Translations under genes and position numbers: made by a program
The notes under the pieces: generated by a model
What the model was told of the DNA's origin: nothing
Database searches by the model: none
The model's input: only the letters and a program-made list of their open reading frames with translations
NCBI GenBank assembly: GCA_016748015.1
Contig: JAAOMT010000703.1
Span: 457,967 to 521,966, forward strand
DNA length: 64,000 bases
Source of the DNA: Geosiphon pyriformis
Lineage: Eukaryota; Glomeromycota; Glomeromycetes; Archaeosporales; Geosiphonaceae
Reading direction: 5' to 3'
In this document: positions 43,370-56,094 of the stretch, piece after piece
Layout of the letters: each line of letters opens with the position of its first letter
How positions within the stretch are numbered: the stretch's first letter is position 1

Positions 43370-44640
43370 TGGTTCTAAATAATATCAGTTCTGCCAAATT
43401 TATTTTTACCCACAAAAATATTAATAAAATTGTTAAATAATAACTTGAGTTACATATATTAAAATAAGTCTAAGTTTTTTAAGTTTATTTGTTTCAACTG
43501 TTCTGATTATAACAAATAGCATTTTTTTTATTTGTAAATTAATTTTAATATAATATCTACATATCTACACAGTTATGAAAAATCTGAAATAATAATTGGT
43601 GCTTGATTTTTAACTTTAGTGCTTAAGTATCTAATAGTAGTTCTGCTTGGTATTTTTATTGGATCTCTAATTATATTATATATTAGAATCTTAATGTGTT
43701 TATGATTTTTGGCTAATATGTAAAGATTAATGATAGCAATCTTTTCTAATTTACAAATGATAAGATCTACTTCAAAAATTTGGAGTTAATTTTTTACTTA
43801 TTTCTCTATAGTTAATATATATTGATTATATGGTAAGATAGAAATTAATTGATTAATAAAGATAATTTTTTTCTGATTAATTGTTTTTTTATTATATTAA
43901 TTGATATCTCTATTTTACTTGTGGATCTAAATTTTTTTATTCTTTTTGCCATAATTTTTAACTCTTTTCTTGTTTTCACTAATATTAACTGAATTATTTT
44001 TACCAAAAATAAGAATATTGTTTGTGCTATTTTTTATTTAGTTTAATAGTATATGCTTTTTTTGATTTGTTTTGTAGTATTGTAATAATTTTTTCCATAT
44101 ATTTTGCATCAATTATTCCTTCTCTAATATTGATTTTTTTTACTAAACTAGATCTAAATGTTAATTAGATTATTGTTGTTTTTAAAATTTTCAGTATTAT
44201 TTTTAAATCTATGTTAGTATATGAATAAAGTTTTAATTTGATGACAGTTTTCTCTAGATATCTGAAATCAAACTTTGTATTAGTATTATGTATATATTTT
44301 GGCATAATACTTTCATTATTATTACTAAATTATTTAAGTTTCTGTTTTTTTGAGAGATTTAAAAGCACAATATATGTTTGAATTTGAAATTGAAGTTTAA
44401 ATTTTTGTTGCTGTTGTTGTTATTGTGGATGAAATTGAAACCATTGTTGTTGTCATTATTGGAGTTGAATCATGATTGAATTTTGATTCTAATTCTGAAG
44501 TGCACTTATTAATTAGTTTTTTTTTTTAGAGATCAAATAAATTATGCATGATAATAGATTATAAATAAGATTATAATTGTTACAATATTTGAAGTCACTG
44601 AAAATTAGATAGTATTTACAAAGTTTAGGGTTTAACTGTT
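43370..44640 (-). pseudogene. dUTPase polyprotein relic
   Basis: Aligns in order with 8320-9620 of the intact element. Sequences for dUTPase motifs 1-5 are recognisable at about 43910-44300 but full of stops. The Asn/Asp-rich linker is at 44370-44480. Confidence 0.7.
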
Positions 44641-46020
44641 CTAAATACTGCTTTTGCTTTTTTTGAATAGATGCTAGATTTTGGTAATGTTTATGGAATT
44701 GCTTAAAATTGCTCAGAATATTAACAAAAATATTTAGATTTGGGATAAAAATGATTTTAATAAGTTTTAATGAATTGTTTTTAATTGCTAATATTTTGTT
44801 AAATAAAGTATTTTTGACTTTAGTACTTGTTATTTTTCAGATTTTATCTTTATTATGTGGATAACGGTTTAAACATAAAAAAGCTTTGTTTTATATAGCA
44901 TTAAAAAATGTTTTTTTAATTATCTAGTCACTAATAAGAATCATATATTGACACAATATATTACATATTTTTTTACAACCAGAAATATTATTTCATATTT
45001 TTTTATTAAGTAGTATTTCTTTACAAGCAAAACATGATTTATTGTTTTACTTTTTCTGTTATTTTAAATATCTAAAACATTTTTGGTAATATGCTTTACA
45101 GTAGTAGCAAGTTTTTGTTTCATAGTTTTTTTTGGTAAGATTTAAGTTCTCATAAAGGAAAGTTTTTTCTTGCAGTCTTTGTATTTAAATGGAATATAAA
45201 ATAGTTGTTTTCTTGGTTCTGAAGTTAAATATAGTTTATGCTAACTACTGGCTGTGTTTTTAATAGTGGTGGCTTAAGATTTGTCTTTTTTTTTTTCTTT
45301 TTTTTTGTTGTTCTAAGAGAGTATTAGTAATAACTTATTGTGATCATTTTTAGTTCATAAAACTTAATAGACTTTTTAAGTAGGTTTTTTTTTTTAAGCT
45401 TAATCAATAGTTGCTTTCTTAAAGAAGTTTTAAAGTAATTGCAAATAACAAGTACTCAAATATGCTGATTATTAAATGTTAACTAGAGCTTTTGAATGTT
45501 TTAGTCTAATATAATATTGGTTTTGGACAGTCAGTTATTACTAATAAGAGCTTAATACTATATGGCTTCTATAACTAAAACTTTAATAGATATAATAATA
45601 CTATTGGCTTCAAACAGAAAGTCATTAATTTTGTTAATAAATGTTTTTGTTGTTTCATTGGTAGTGATAATTCTAGTATTGACAGCTCAATTAACTTAGT
45701 AACTTAATTAGTTTATAAGTTATTGTGTAATAATATTGTTTGCTAACATACTATTAAAGATTAATTTAATAGATTGGCCATCAACTTTAACATTAATATA
45801 CATTATAATAATTGGTTTAGTGTCAAAAATAGTTCTATTGAATAGAGATGTTGTTGCTGATTTTTTTAATTCAAAAAGAAATATAATAACAAATAATTTG
45901 TCTTCTATAATAGTTGTTGTTAAAATGTTATTAGTAAATAGTTGTTTTGATAATTTTAGATTGTTGAATTGGGTATTTTTTGGAATAACCAAAAGACTTA
46001 AATAGTTTTAAAAATTCGGG
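44641..46020 (-). pseudogene. Cys cluster, linker and protease relic
   Basis: 44900-45180 matches the Cys-rich N-terminus at about 9900-10130. 45720-45992 is an open protease piece with IKLIFNSMLANNIITQ, where the catalytic triplet again shows Asn for Asp. Confidence 0.7.
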
Positions 46021-48023
46021 TTTTGGGTATATTCACTTCCTAAATTTCTTTGGTAAAATTTTAATAACTGGTTTGATAAACTGAAAATTAGTTAATACAT
46101 AATTATTACTGATTTTTAATTTTGTTGAATATGGATAATTTTCAGTTTTTAAATTCTACTTAATATTAACACAGTATTTTAGAATAGTATTTGAATTAGT
46201 TAGAACTAATAGATTACTTGTAACTGTAGTTAATATATTATTGATACTAAAGTTTGATAAATAAAAGATAAGTATATTGATTATTGTGTAATTGGTGCAT
46301 AATAAAATTGGTATTGGTATGAGTCTAATAACAAATTGTTGGCATAGTTTGAAAATCTGTAATTAGAGTTTTAATATTAATTTCTCAATTATTGGTTATT
46401 TTTTTTGCCTTATAATCCATTTTTAAGTGTTTTTGTTTATTATAATAGTGGCAAATACACATTTTTTATTGCCATAGTTGATTTGGTAATAATAATTAAT
46501 TCAACTAATTTTAAAACCAATTAAAGTTTTCTAAATTGTTGTAATATTAAGGAGGCTAATAGATTGCTTGATTGTTAGCTAAGTATTTTACAATTTTCTA
46601 ATTAATAGTTTTGCCAAATTGTTTTAATTTGGTATTTAATTTAGGTGATTCATTTATTACTAGATTTACAACTTAGACATAGTTGGCTTCAAGTTCAGCC
46701 AATTCAAAATTTTTGGTGTAAGTAACTGCATTTTAAAGTGTGTTTAAATACAATAGATATACTTGTTATAACAAACTGCTATATAATCTACAAATAAATT
46801 GATTTAGAATCTATAATGCTATAAAGTAATTAGTATTTATGGCTTAAATTTGGCACAGATTTTGGTAAAAGTGTTTTAAGTAAATAGTAACTGCTTTATT
46901 ATTGCCTTGCTTGATAATAGTAAAACCAATTAACAAGTGATTAATGCTGTTATGATTACTAAAATATTGTAAAAACACTGTTTTAAACATAATAAAATCT
47001 TGGAATTTGTTTATAAGACTTTAATACTATAAGTTTACAGTATTTTACAAAAAGTATAAGATGACTTGAAAAGCTCTGATGTCATCTTATCTATTGGCTG
47101 TAATGGCTTTTTTATGTTGTTTAGTCATGTTTTGACATTATTTTTTTATTAGTAAATTTTTCAAGTTTGGCAATTAGTATATATATTATTTATATAAGTT
47201 ATTGTTATTGTATTGTTAAAAAATAACAATTAATGTTATTGATGATTAATAAATTAAAATAACTGGAAATAAATGTTGTTAAAAAATAAGAGCTGGATTT
47301 GAATTGTTCAAGTTTAGCTGAGTTTAAACAATTAAAGTTTAGATTTTCAGGTTATTTAAGATTGGGTTTTAATTATTATTTTTTTAATCACTGTCTTTTT
47401 TTTTTTCTAAATTGGTGTTTGTCCAATTACTAATAGATTCGAAATTTGGTTGAAATAGTAGTAATCAAAGTTCTAATAATGTTGTTGATTATAATTTAAA
47501 CTCTTTAAAAAAATTGCTGTAGATTTTTAATAATTTGGTTTTCTTTTAATTATTTTAAAATAGTATTTATGCTAATGGTGTTTTTGTTATTAACAGTAAT
47601 ATAAATTTGAATGATATGTAAATAATATTTCTTAATATATAATAATAAGATAAATGTAATGGAAAAACAACTTTGGGTTTCTTCTAGTTAGAAGTTTGTA
47701 TTGGTTTAGATGTATTTGCTAGTGTTTGTATTTTGTTATTGTTTTTGTTCACAAATATTATTGGAAACTTTTGTTGCATGTATTTTTCAATTTTGTAATT
47801 GATTTTAGTAATAATTGGAATGAAATTGTAATTCAATAATAAGCTAGTGTATTAAAGTAATTCATTATAGAAATTGTCTTTTGCTAATTTAAAATCTGTT
47901 TGTTCTTTTAGAAATGTACAATTCTCTTATTGACATAGAAATTAAAAACTAATTTAACTAGAAAATAATTATTGATGTTAGTGTTAATTTTTTGTTAAAT
48001 TATATCTTATAGAAAACACCAAA
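46021..48023 (-). pseudogene. Gag relic
   Basis: Zinc-knuckle remains lie near 46440-46480, capsid near 46660-47110, and the N-terminal domain near 47700-47980. All match 11440-13321 in order. The tandem duplication of the intact copy is not evident. Confidence 0.65.
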
Positions 48024-48848
48024 TATTATAAATAATTATTTGGGATGTTAAAACAAATAACACATTCATAATTTAGTGCTTAATAGCTGATTATAGTAAT
48101 TTTTAAAGATTTTGGTTGAGTTTTTTGTATAATAGACAAAAATTTAATTAATGATTTTTTTTTCAATTTCTGTTTTTAGCATGATAACTGGTTTATTCTG
48201 ACAGTTATGCTTTTTTGATAAGCTATTTTTAAGTTTTTTACTTTTGTTTTACAGGTTTTTTATCAGACTATTCTTAATGTTAATTATTTAATGCTTAATT
48301 TCTTAATCAATTAATAACAACAAAAAAATAAAAAAATAAAATAAAATAAAATAAAAAAATAAAATAAAAATTAGTATCTTATCAATAACTATAATTAAAA
48401 ACTATTGGTTTAATATAGTTAAGTATTGAATTCTATTAACATAAATTATCAATAAGATGAAAGTGACTAATATTTTTTAGTTAAGTAATACAAACATGGA
48501 TTTGAATAATAATAGATAATTTTATTAGTATGAGAATAATTTTACTTTAAATTATAAAAAATTATCTTTTAAAGAGAGAGGTATTAGATTATTTATTACT
48601 AGCTATTGTTTTTGTTAACTGTTCTAAATACTAATTCTGCTTTTAATATTCTCATTATATATACATAATTTGTATTATACAAAATTTTTTAAAAATTTTA
48701 ATTTCTCTGAAAAGAATTTTGAAATTTTGAAATTTTGAAATTTTGAAATCTTGCAATTTCTCAAAAAGAATTCTAAATTTTTTTTTACTATGTTTCCTTT
48801 TTATTGGTTATTTTTTATCTATTATGATTTTTATTTCTATAAATAATA
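48024..48848 (-). repeat. Family-1 LTR, right copy
   Basis: Starts TATTATAAATAA (from TGTTACAGGTGA) and ends AATAATA. It is preceded by CACCAAA, the decayed PBS. Confidence 0.8.
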
Positions 48849-50200
48849 CTGTTTTCATTAAAATCTTTATTTAAGACCATAAAAGTACTAGTATTAACTG
48901 TTTTAACAATACAAAAGTTGATTTTTACAGTTTAATCAAACCTAATTTCAACAGAAATACCAGTATATAAATTTAAAATTATAACTGAAAGCTTGCTTTT
49001 AAAGAAAAACTATACCAAAATAACCTAACTAAAAACTTTTTATATTTTAAAAACATATTGAATCAAAAAATTTTTTATAACAATAGCCATACCAGTACCA
49101 AAAATATTTCTATTCAAACCAAATTTAAAGATTCACATTCTATTAAACTTATTTACAATCTATAGTCTAACACTAGATCTTAATTTTGTTTCTGTGATAA
49201 TAAAAACCATATTTTTCAAGTTTGTATACCAATAAACAATGTCTTTCTGCTTTATAAAAACATTGATATCTCAAACATTATATGTAGTAAACTTCTATAC
49301 TAAATTAGTTATTGAAATAATAAGAGCATTAAAGAGTCTAAACCAAAACACAACTGATTTAACTTTGTCAAAACTGAATTAACTAAAACTTTTAAAACTA
49401 TTATTTTTGATTTTAAGTCATTTATCTTGGTGGTTAAAATCTTTAATTTACTTAAACCTAAATTTAAAATCTTATTATTTGTAACTAAAAAAGAAGAAAT
49501 AAGCAATACAAATAGGTTATTTAAAACCATATCTAAATCCAAATTTAAATTTAATAATACAGATATAATAAAAAAAAAAGATTAAAAAACAGACACCAAA
49601 GACATTAAATCTATAAAGCTTAATCTTTGCACAATGTTTAATATCTGATCTGCCAAAAACTTTAAGAAGTATTCCAAAAACATTAAGCAAACACTAATAA
49701 ATAAATTATTTTAAACAACCAAAAGACTTTTTTTAATATACAATCTGATTAGTTGAAAACAATTTTTTTTTGAAGCAATTTTTTTAAAAAAATTTTTAAA
49801 AAACAAGATAAACATAGCTAATACATTATATTTCAAAGCCAAATTTTTAAAATGGTCACACTTTTTACAACAAACCAAACTTAATCTGATCTATAAGAGT
49901 TTTATACTACCAAAAATAGACTCTATACAAAAAACAGTTTTAAGTTTCTCATCTGACTCAAACCCAATTACAGTACAATAAATTTTATTGTTAATATTAA
50001 ATAATCTGTTAATAACACAAGTTTTTTTACCAGTTCCTTCTAACAAAACATCCAAATTATAAGCAGTTGTTTCTACCAGCAAAGTAAATAAAAATGTCTT
50101 AAACCAATTTTTTAACATTTAAGTATTATGATTATTTATAGTTTTGGTTATATGTACAGAATTTTTTTTAATTTTGATGCTATTTAAAAATTTTACTAAA
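48849..50200 (-). pseudogene. LINE relic: endonuclease and ORF1
   Basis: The minus strand reads endonuclease remains at 48849-49290. Then come an ORF1 C-terminus at 49309-49542 (LGLSKLKILTTKINDLKSKI, matching the SSSKVLTAKVGGLETKL part at 16564-17040) and an ORF1 middle at 49891-50118 (LFTLLVETTAYNLDVLLEG). RT is missing on its left, where the Ty3 element ends. Confidence 0.75.
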
Positions 50201-50689
50201 AATTAACTTAAAAATAATAATTGAAATTTTGTTAAGAGTAATAATTTAAATAATATTACAATTAAGCTTTACAAGAAAAAAATAAGTGTGCAAAAAAAAG
50301 TAATTAATTCCAAATATACAAAAAACTTAATGGTTTTATTGCAAAACAATTTAAAAAAACCATATATTATTAAGTCTAAAAAAAAATTGCATTAACAATT
50401 TTTTTACTATTAAAATATTATTAATTTACACTAAAAAAAATTGGCTAAATTAAATATTAAAACAATAAATCTTAACTAACAATAATAATTAAAAACATTA
50501 ATTTTAAAATACTTTGATATATTTTTATAAAATAGCAAATTTTAAAAAAACTAACTTGGTTTAACACCAAATTTTTATTAAAAATACCAGACTTAAAAAA
50601 CAATATATTTATTATGTCTTATTAATAAAACATAATTTTATCAAAAAAAAAGTTAAAAAAATTTTAAAAAAATAATAATTTAATTATTA
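50201..50689. other. AT-rich stretch, no gene seen
   Basis: Almost pure A/T with no recognisable frame. It may hold the N-terminal part of the LINE ORF1 or the start of the Ty3 relic that follows. Confidence 0.5.
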
Positions 50690-51640
50690 ATAAGTTTATG
50701 GTTTTTATTAATTGTTTTAGTAAAAAAAAAATAGAAAAATTGGATTTTGCATTAATTATTACAAACTAAACAGCAAAACAATTAAAAATTTATATCTTAT
50801 ACTGTTAATTAACAAAATTTTTAATATTTTTGAAAAAACAAAATGGTTTTTTATATTTGATTTAATTAATAAATATTAGCAAGTAGAAATATATTCAAAA
50901 AACAGACATAAAACAGCATTTACAACACAAAATAACAATTATAAATTTAATATAATGCTATTTAGATTAACAAATACTTTCACAATATTTTAAAACTAAT
51001 AGACATAATTTTATTCTAAAATTTTATAGCAATCTATTATTGTTTACTTAAATAATATAAATGTTTTCTTACCAAAATTCATGAATTATCTTCAATATTT
51101 ACAACAAGTTTTTGAAAAATTAAGACATATTAAACTTAAATTAAATTTAAAAAAATATTTTTTTAGAAAAAATAAGCTAGTATTTTTAAAACATATAATT
51201 AAAAAAAATAAAATAAAACCAAATTTATTAAAAATAAATAAAATAAAAATTTTTTTAGTATTTAACAAAAAAATTTATTTTGGTTATAGATGTTTTTAGA
51301 ACTAAACTTAAAGCTATTTTTTTACAAAAAAATGATAATAGAAGAAAATATGTAATTGTTTATATCAGTAAAAATTTCAGTATAATAAAACAAAACTATA
51401 CAATACATAAACTAGAATACTTAGCAATAGTTTGAAGTTGTGTTTACTTTGATACTTATTTACAATACAAATCTTTTAATATTATTACAGATCATAGAGA
51501 TTTGATCTGATTAAATAACAAAAAAACATTAAAAAAAATACACCAGATAATCACAAATATTAGCACTATATAATTATATTATTAAATACAAAAAAAGTAT
51601 TAAAAATGCCAATACTGATTATTTATTAAAAATAAAACAC
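50690..51640 (+). pseudogene. Ty3/Gypsy RT and RNase H relic (family 3), plus strand
   Basis: The plus strand reads KTAFTTQNNNYKFNIMLF, IVYLNNINVFLPK (YLDD with both Asp turned to Asn), the open piece 51081-51299 with LKLNLKKYFFRKNKLVFLKH, then RNase H blocks KAIFLQKNDNRRKYVIVYIS, KLEYLAIV and FNIITDHRDLI. The connection domain between RT and RNase H is shortened. The LTR at 52031-52868 follows in the same orientation. Confidence 0.75.
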
Positions 51641-52030
51641 ACATAAAAATTATTAATACACTTATTATAAAAACAATAAACAATTATCTTTACAAAAACC
51701 TTAACTAATACTTAAAAAACACTTAAATATATAAATATTATATTTAAAAGACTCAATTAAAATATTTAATAAAACAACAACTCATTAATTAGAAAGTTTT
51801 TTTAGAAAAATCAATAGTATATTTTATTCAAAATATTTAAAAACTGTCACAAAATATTGTTAGATTTAATTATAAACATAATAATAACTAATAGTATTAA
51901 ATAACTTATTAACTTAAAATTTTAAGAATTAAAATAACAAGTTAATAATACAGTATTAAATTACTATACTAATTTAAAATTCAATAAAAAAATTAATTTT
52001 AATTTTAATAAAACTCAATCTTAAAAAAAA
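51641..52030 (+). other. Remainder of the family-3 interior
   Basis: About 390 bp of AT-rich sequence between RNase H and the LTR. Integrase should lie here but only part could fit, so most of it is deleted. Confidence 0.4.
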
Positions 52031-52868
52031 AAATATTATTATGGTTTAAAAATTAGCAAAAGAATTACAAAATAACATAAATTATTCAATCATAATATAG
52101 CACAGTAATAATTTTAAAAAGATAATAATTAACATAATAGTAAATACTATTTTACAATAATAGCAAGCATTAATTTGCAATAATAGCAAACACCAACTAA
52201 TAATAGCAGCAAATATTAGATTAAAATTTTAAAAAAAAGTAATACAATATTTTTTTTTATAGAATTATAAATATATATATATATAGTAGTTTTAATATTA
52301 AAAAAAACAATAATTTATTTAACAATTTATTCAATAGTTTCTACTTTAATTATTTTTTAGTCTTTACTTTTAAAATAAATATTCAAAAAAATTTTAATTA
52401 AAAAAAAATAAAAAAAATATTAAAAACTAAATTATCATAATTTAAAATATTAAAAAACTTATTTGTATTATTTATTAAATAAAACTAATATTTATTAACT
52501 AAATTTTTTAAAAAAATAATCTCTAATTAAGATTATTTATGTTATTATTAATTAATAAAAAATTTTATTATAAGAATTAAAAAAAGTATTAAAAATTATT
52601 AATATTTTGTATTTTTAGATTAAAAAAATACTTTAAGCAATTGCAAAAATAGCTTCAAAGAAGATTTTATTACTACAGATAGATTTTTGAACTAGTCTTT
52701 GAGAAAAAGTACATAAATATATATACAATAATTAAAAATTAAGAAATAACTTATATTATAACATCAAAAAAAAAGTTTTTAATATAACAATAATATTATC
52801 ACACAAATAAAATTAAAAAATTTATAAAAGATTAATTGCAATTAAAATAAAATATCAATATTTAATAT
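52031..52868 (+). repeat. Family-3 LTR
   Basis: Its two ends match, reverse-complemented, 6808-7082 and 6032-6203. The matches include the decayed 24-nt motif array (about 52150-52215), the TATATATA box (52269-52284) and the block ATTATCACACAAATA near 52795. The middle 390 bp (about 52310-52699) correspond to the assembly gap of the other copy. Confidence 0.75.
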
Positions 52869-53165
52869 ACCAAAAAAACTATTTTTAAGTTTATTATAAA
52901 AATAACAAAATTATGTTTAATATAAAATTAATTTTTTATTTAGCTGTTAAAACTTTTATTAATAATACAATTTAAGTTGAAAACTATTATATAACAATAC
53001 AAAATATTTTAAATATTGTTAGTAAATTTTTTAATATTATTAATATTTAATCTTAAATATACAATAATTTATTATTGAATACAGAACTTAGTTCAATTTT
53101 ATTAGTAAAAGTATGTATAAAAAATAAGACTACTTAATTAAAAAAAAGTTAAACATAAATCCAAT
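52869..53165 (+). pseudogene. LINE reverse-transcriptase relic, plus strand
   Basis: The plus strand reads FINNTI, one stop, V, then QNILNIVSKFFNIINI. This matches FVDDTIWV and QHILNVVSEFFRINDIS of the LINE at 14240/2920. The catalytic Asp pair has become Asn-Asn, again G-to-A. Confidence 0.6.
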
Positions 53166-53217
53166 TTGTTTAAGAATTTTTTAAATAAAATTATATATTA
53201 TTTTTATTTTTTTTTCA

Positions 53218-55350
53218 TATATTTAATGAATGAAATCCAAACACTGTCTAGTACAATACATTATACAAATGATCTAAATTAAGTGTGAATCATGCATTTT
53301 TTACACATAACCAGTCACTCAAATATTATCTATTATTATATAATTTAAAACTATTTAATTAAGTTAAAACTTAAAGTAAAATAGCTTTAGTAATTTGTTT
53401 TGTTAATATTAAGAGTATTATTAATAGATTTTTTAAATATATATTATTAAATTAAAAGTAATAATTTGGATTCTTTGGAATTTTTTTCAGATTTTAATCT
53501 AATTAAAAATTGATTTTATAAACAATTTTTTAGCAAATATAACAAAAATATTTAAATAATAAGATTTTTTTAGTTATTAATATGTCTAATATTTTTTATT
53601 TTAAATATAATATTTTTGTTTTAAATATATTGAATTCTCTAAAATATTTTAGAATTGTTAGGTTTCTTAAATATTTTAATATTATTTTTGCTAATTAATT
53701 ATTAAATAGTTATAAATAATGTTTTAATTAAAAAGATTTTTATTACTAAAAACATATAAATTTAAAAAGCTTAATTTTTTTATGATTTATTTGTGTTTTA
53801 AATTTTGTTATTAATAAAAATTTAATTAAAATTTTTTTGTTATTTTCTAAAAAGCCTTATAAAATAAGTATATAAAATATTGATATTCTTATATTTATCT
53901 ATTTTGGTTTGTAAGTTGCTTTTTTGTTTAATATTTTGATTTTTATAAATAAATTTATTAAAAATTTTGGCTTTTTTAATGTTATTAGTAATACTATAAC
54001 TTATTTTTCTAAGATTAAATTAAATATTAATATTGAAATTCATAATTTATTGTTTTTAATTTTGGCTAAAATATAAATTATTGTTTTAATACTTAAGTAT
54101 ATTTTAATATTATCTAATATTACAATTTTTTTAATAATTAAGTGTTTTTAAATATTTACAATATTAAATTATTATTAAAAAACTTTAATTTTTATAATAA
54201 TTACTGAATTAAATATTATTATATTAAAATTTGATTAAATATAAAAATATTTTTGTTAAATAAGTAAAAATTAAAAGTTATTCTAATATTTTAAATAATA
54301 AATAAATTAATATATTAGCAAATTAGACTATGTTTTTAAATTTTGGTTTTTCAACAAATATTAAAAAAAAGTTTTTATAATAATTAACCAGATAGTTTTT
54401 AAATATATATTATTTTATTAGATTAACAAATAATATATTTAAGCACTTTTTATAAAAGACTTGTTTAGGTTTTAAGATTATAGATTCTTTATTTATTAGT
54501 AATATTAATTAATATTTAATTGTTTTGGTTTAATATTTTAATTTTTATATAACTACTAAATTTATAAATAAGTTTACTACTAATTTGTACATATATTTAA
54601 TAAAAGCTTACTAATTATTGTTTAAAAATAATTATTTAATAATAAGTATTCAAATATATTATGTATTTAATATAAAAAAGTAAAGTTCTTAAATTATGCT
54701 TTTATTTATAATTTAAATTTATTTGTTTATTAAAAGCTGTTAAGTAAATAATTTTTTTTTAAAAATCTTTAAATAATATTAGTTTAATATCTTTTATAAT
54801 ATTTTAATTATTGTTCTTAAATCTTTTTAATATTAGTTTATAGTTAGTTTTGTGTAAAAAGTTTATTTTTAAGAATTAATTAGTAAAGACTAAGACAATT
54901 TTTGTTAGTATTAAAAAGTTTATATTAATACTAATTAACTATGCAAAAATTAGTTGTTAATTATAGAAATTATGTATAATTACATAATTTAAAACTATAA
55001 GTAATAATAGAATAAAAAATTCTTAAGTATTAATAACATAATATGTATTGATTTTTCAGATTTTTTAAATATATTATCTTATAATATTGTGTATTTATTA
55101 AGATTAATTAAAAGACGTACTATTAGTTTAGAATTAAAATTAGTTATATGTTCTTTTTTATTGTAATTATTAATATATTTATTAATATAGTTTTATAGTA
55201 TTATCTTAATTGGTTATATATAATAAGTATATAAATTATATTTAATTTAAAACTTTAAATAGTTGTATTATTTTAAATAATAATTAGACTTTACTTATAA
55301 AATAAAATAAAACCATAATTGTTTAACTTAAAAATAAATTTTTACACAAA
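53218..55350 (-). mobile_element. LINE 3' end and probable decayed LINE body
   Basis: 53218-53325 is a clear copy of the LINE 3' UTR at 461-576, sharing GAAATCCAAACACT, CTAGTACAATACAT and CCAGTCACTCA. To its right the minus strand is too decayed for firm alignment. Blocks such as LKYYKRY near 54800 resemble the ORF2 region KWFKGYSNVF. Only the 3' UTR part is certain. Confidence 0.5.
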
Positions 55351-56094
55351 ATTTTACTCTATAAAAATCATAGTAAAATAATTAAACTAATTAGAACTTT
55401 CTAAATAATGTTTTAAACAAATTAATTAGTTAAAAATTTTGTTAATAATAAAAAATTAAAAAAGTTAAATATTAAAAAAACAAAAAACAAAATAATTTTT
55501 TTGTTTTAACTTATTTAAAATTTTATGAATTTAAAAAAATTAATACATATAATTTTAAATATTTTAAATTAAATTAATTTAGTTTATTTAATGATATAAT
55601 TTTATTTAGTTTAAGTAACTAATTATGTATAAAACATAAATTGTGACAAATTATATTATTTATATATAAATAACAATTGAATTAAAGCAAATAAAAATTT
55701 TTTACAATTATAAATTCAAAATATTTATAATTTATAATATCATTAATTAATATAACTATAAAAATAATAAAAAATAAAAACATACATTTAATGTGTTTTT
55801 AAAATTTCAATAACAAAAATTTGCTTAAATAATAAGATTTCAATGTACTAAAAATAGTTTTTATGCTTAATCTTCTAAAATGTGATCTGAAATATGAAAT
55901 AGAAAAAAATAAATAGCGATCAATAAAGATTGATTATTTATAAACTCTTTTCATGTCTCAAATATCAATTGCTCCTATCAACAATTACAATTACATTTTA
56001 ATTTTAAAGATCCAATAAATTCAAGTCGTTTATATTATCCATATTCACGATAAAAATAGAACATTTTGTGAAAATTATATTGCCCGAATTATCT
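55351..56094. other. AT-rich intergenic region downstream of SNF5
   Basis: No gene. Composition becomes mixed from about 55860, which is probably the SNF5 3' UTR. Confidence 0.6.

Larger units (their letters stand above)
39082..48848 (-). mobile_element. Decayed dUTPase-bearing Ty3/Gypsy element (family 1) with nested solo LTRs
   Basis: LTRs at 39082-39918 and 48024-48848 enclose integrase, RNase H, RT, dUTPase, protease and gag relics in the intact order. About 1.6 kb between the left LTR and mid-integrase is deleted; the LTR joins directly to sequence matching about 5430. RT is split by nested LTRs at 41107-42797. The 4-bp flanks (TTAA left, CTGT right) do not match. The left flank is another Ty3 element and the right flank a LINE, so a rearrangement is likely. 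Confidence 0.85.

Noticed and set aside
55351-56094. Possible mitochondrial DNA insertion because of the extreme AT content
   Set aside because: No mitochondrial gene, rRNA or tRNA is recognisable, and the same composition occurs in decayed nuclear repeats.
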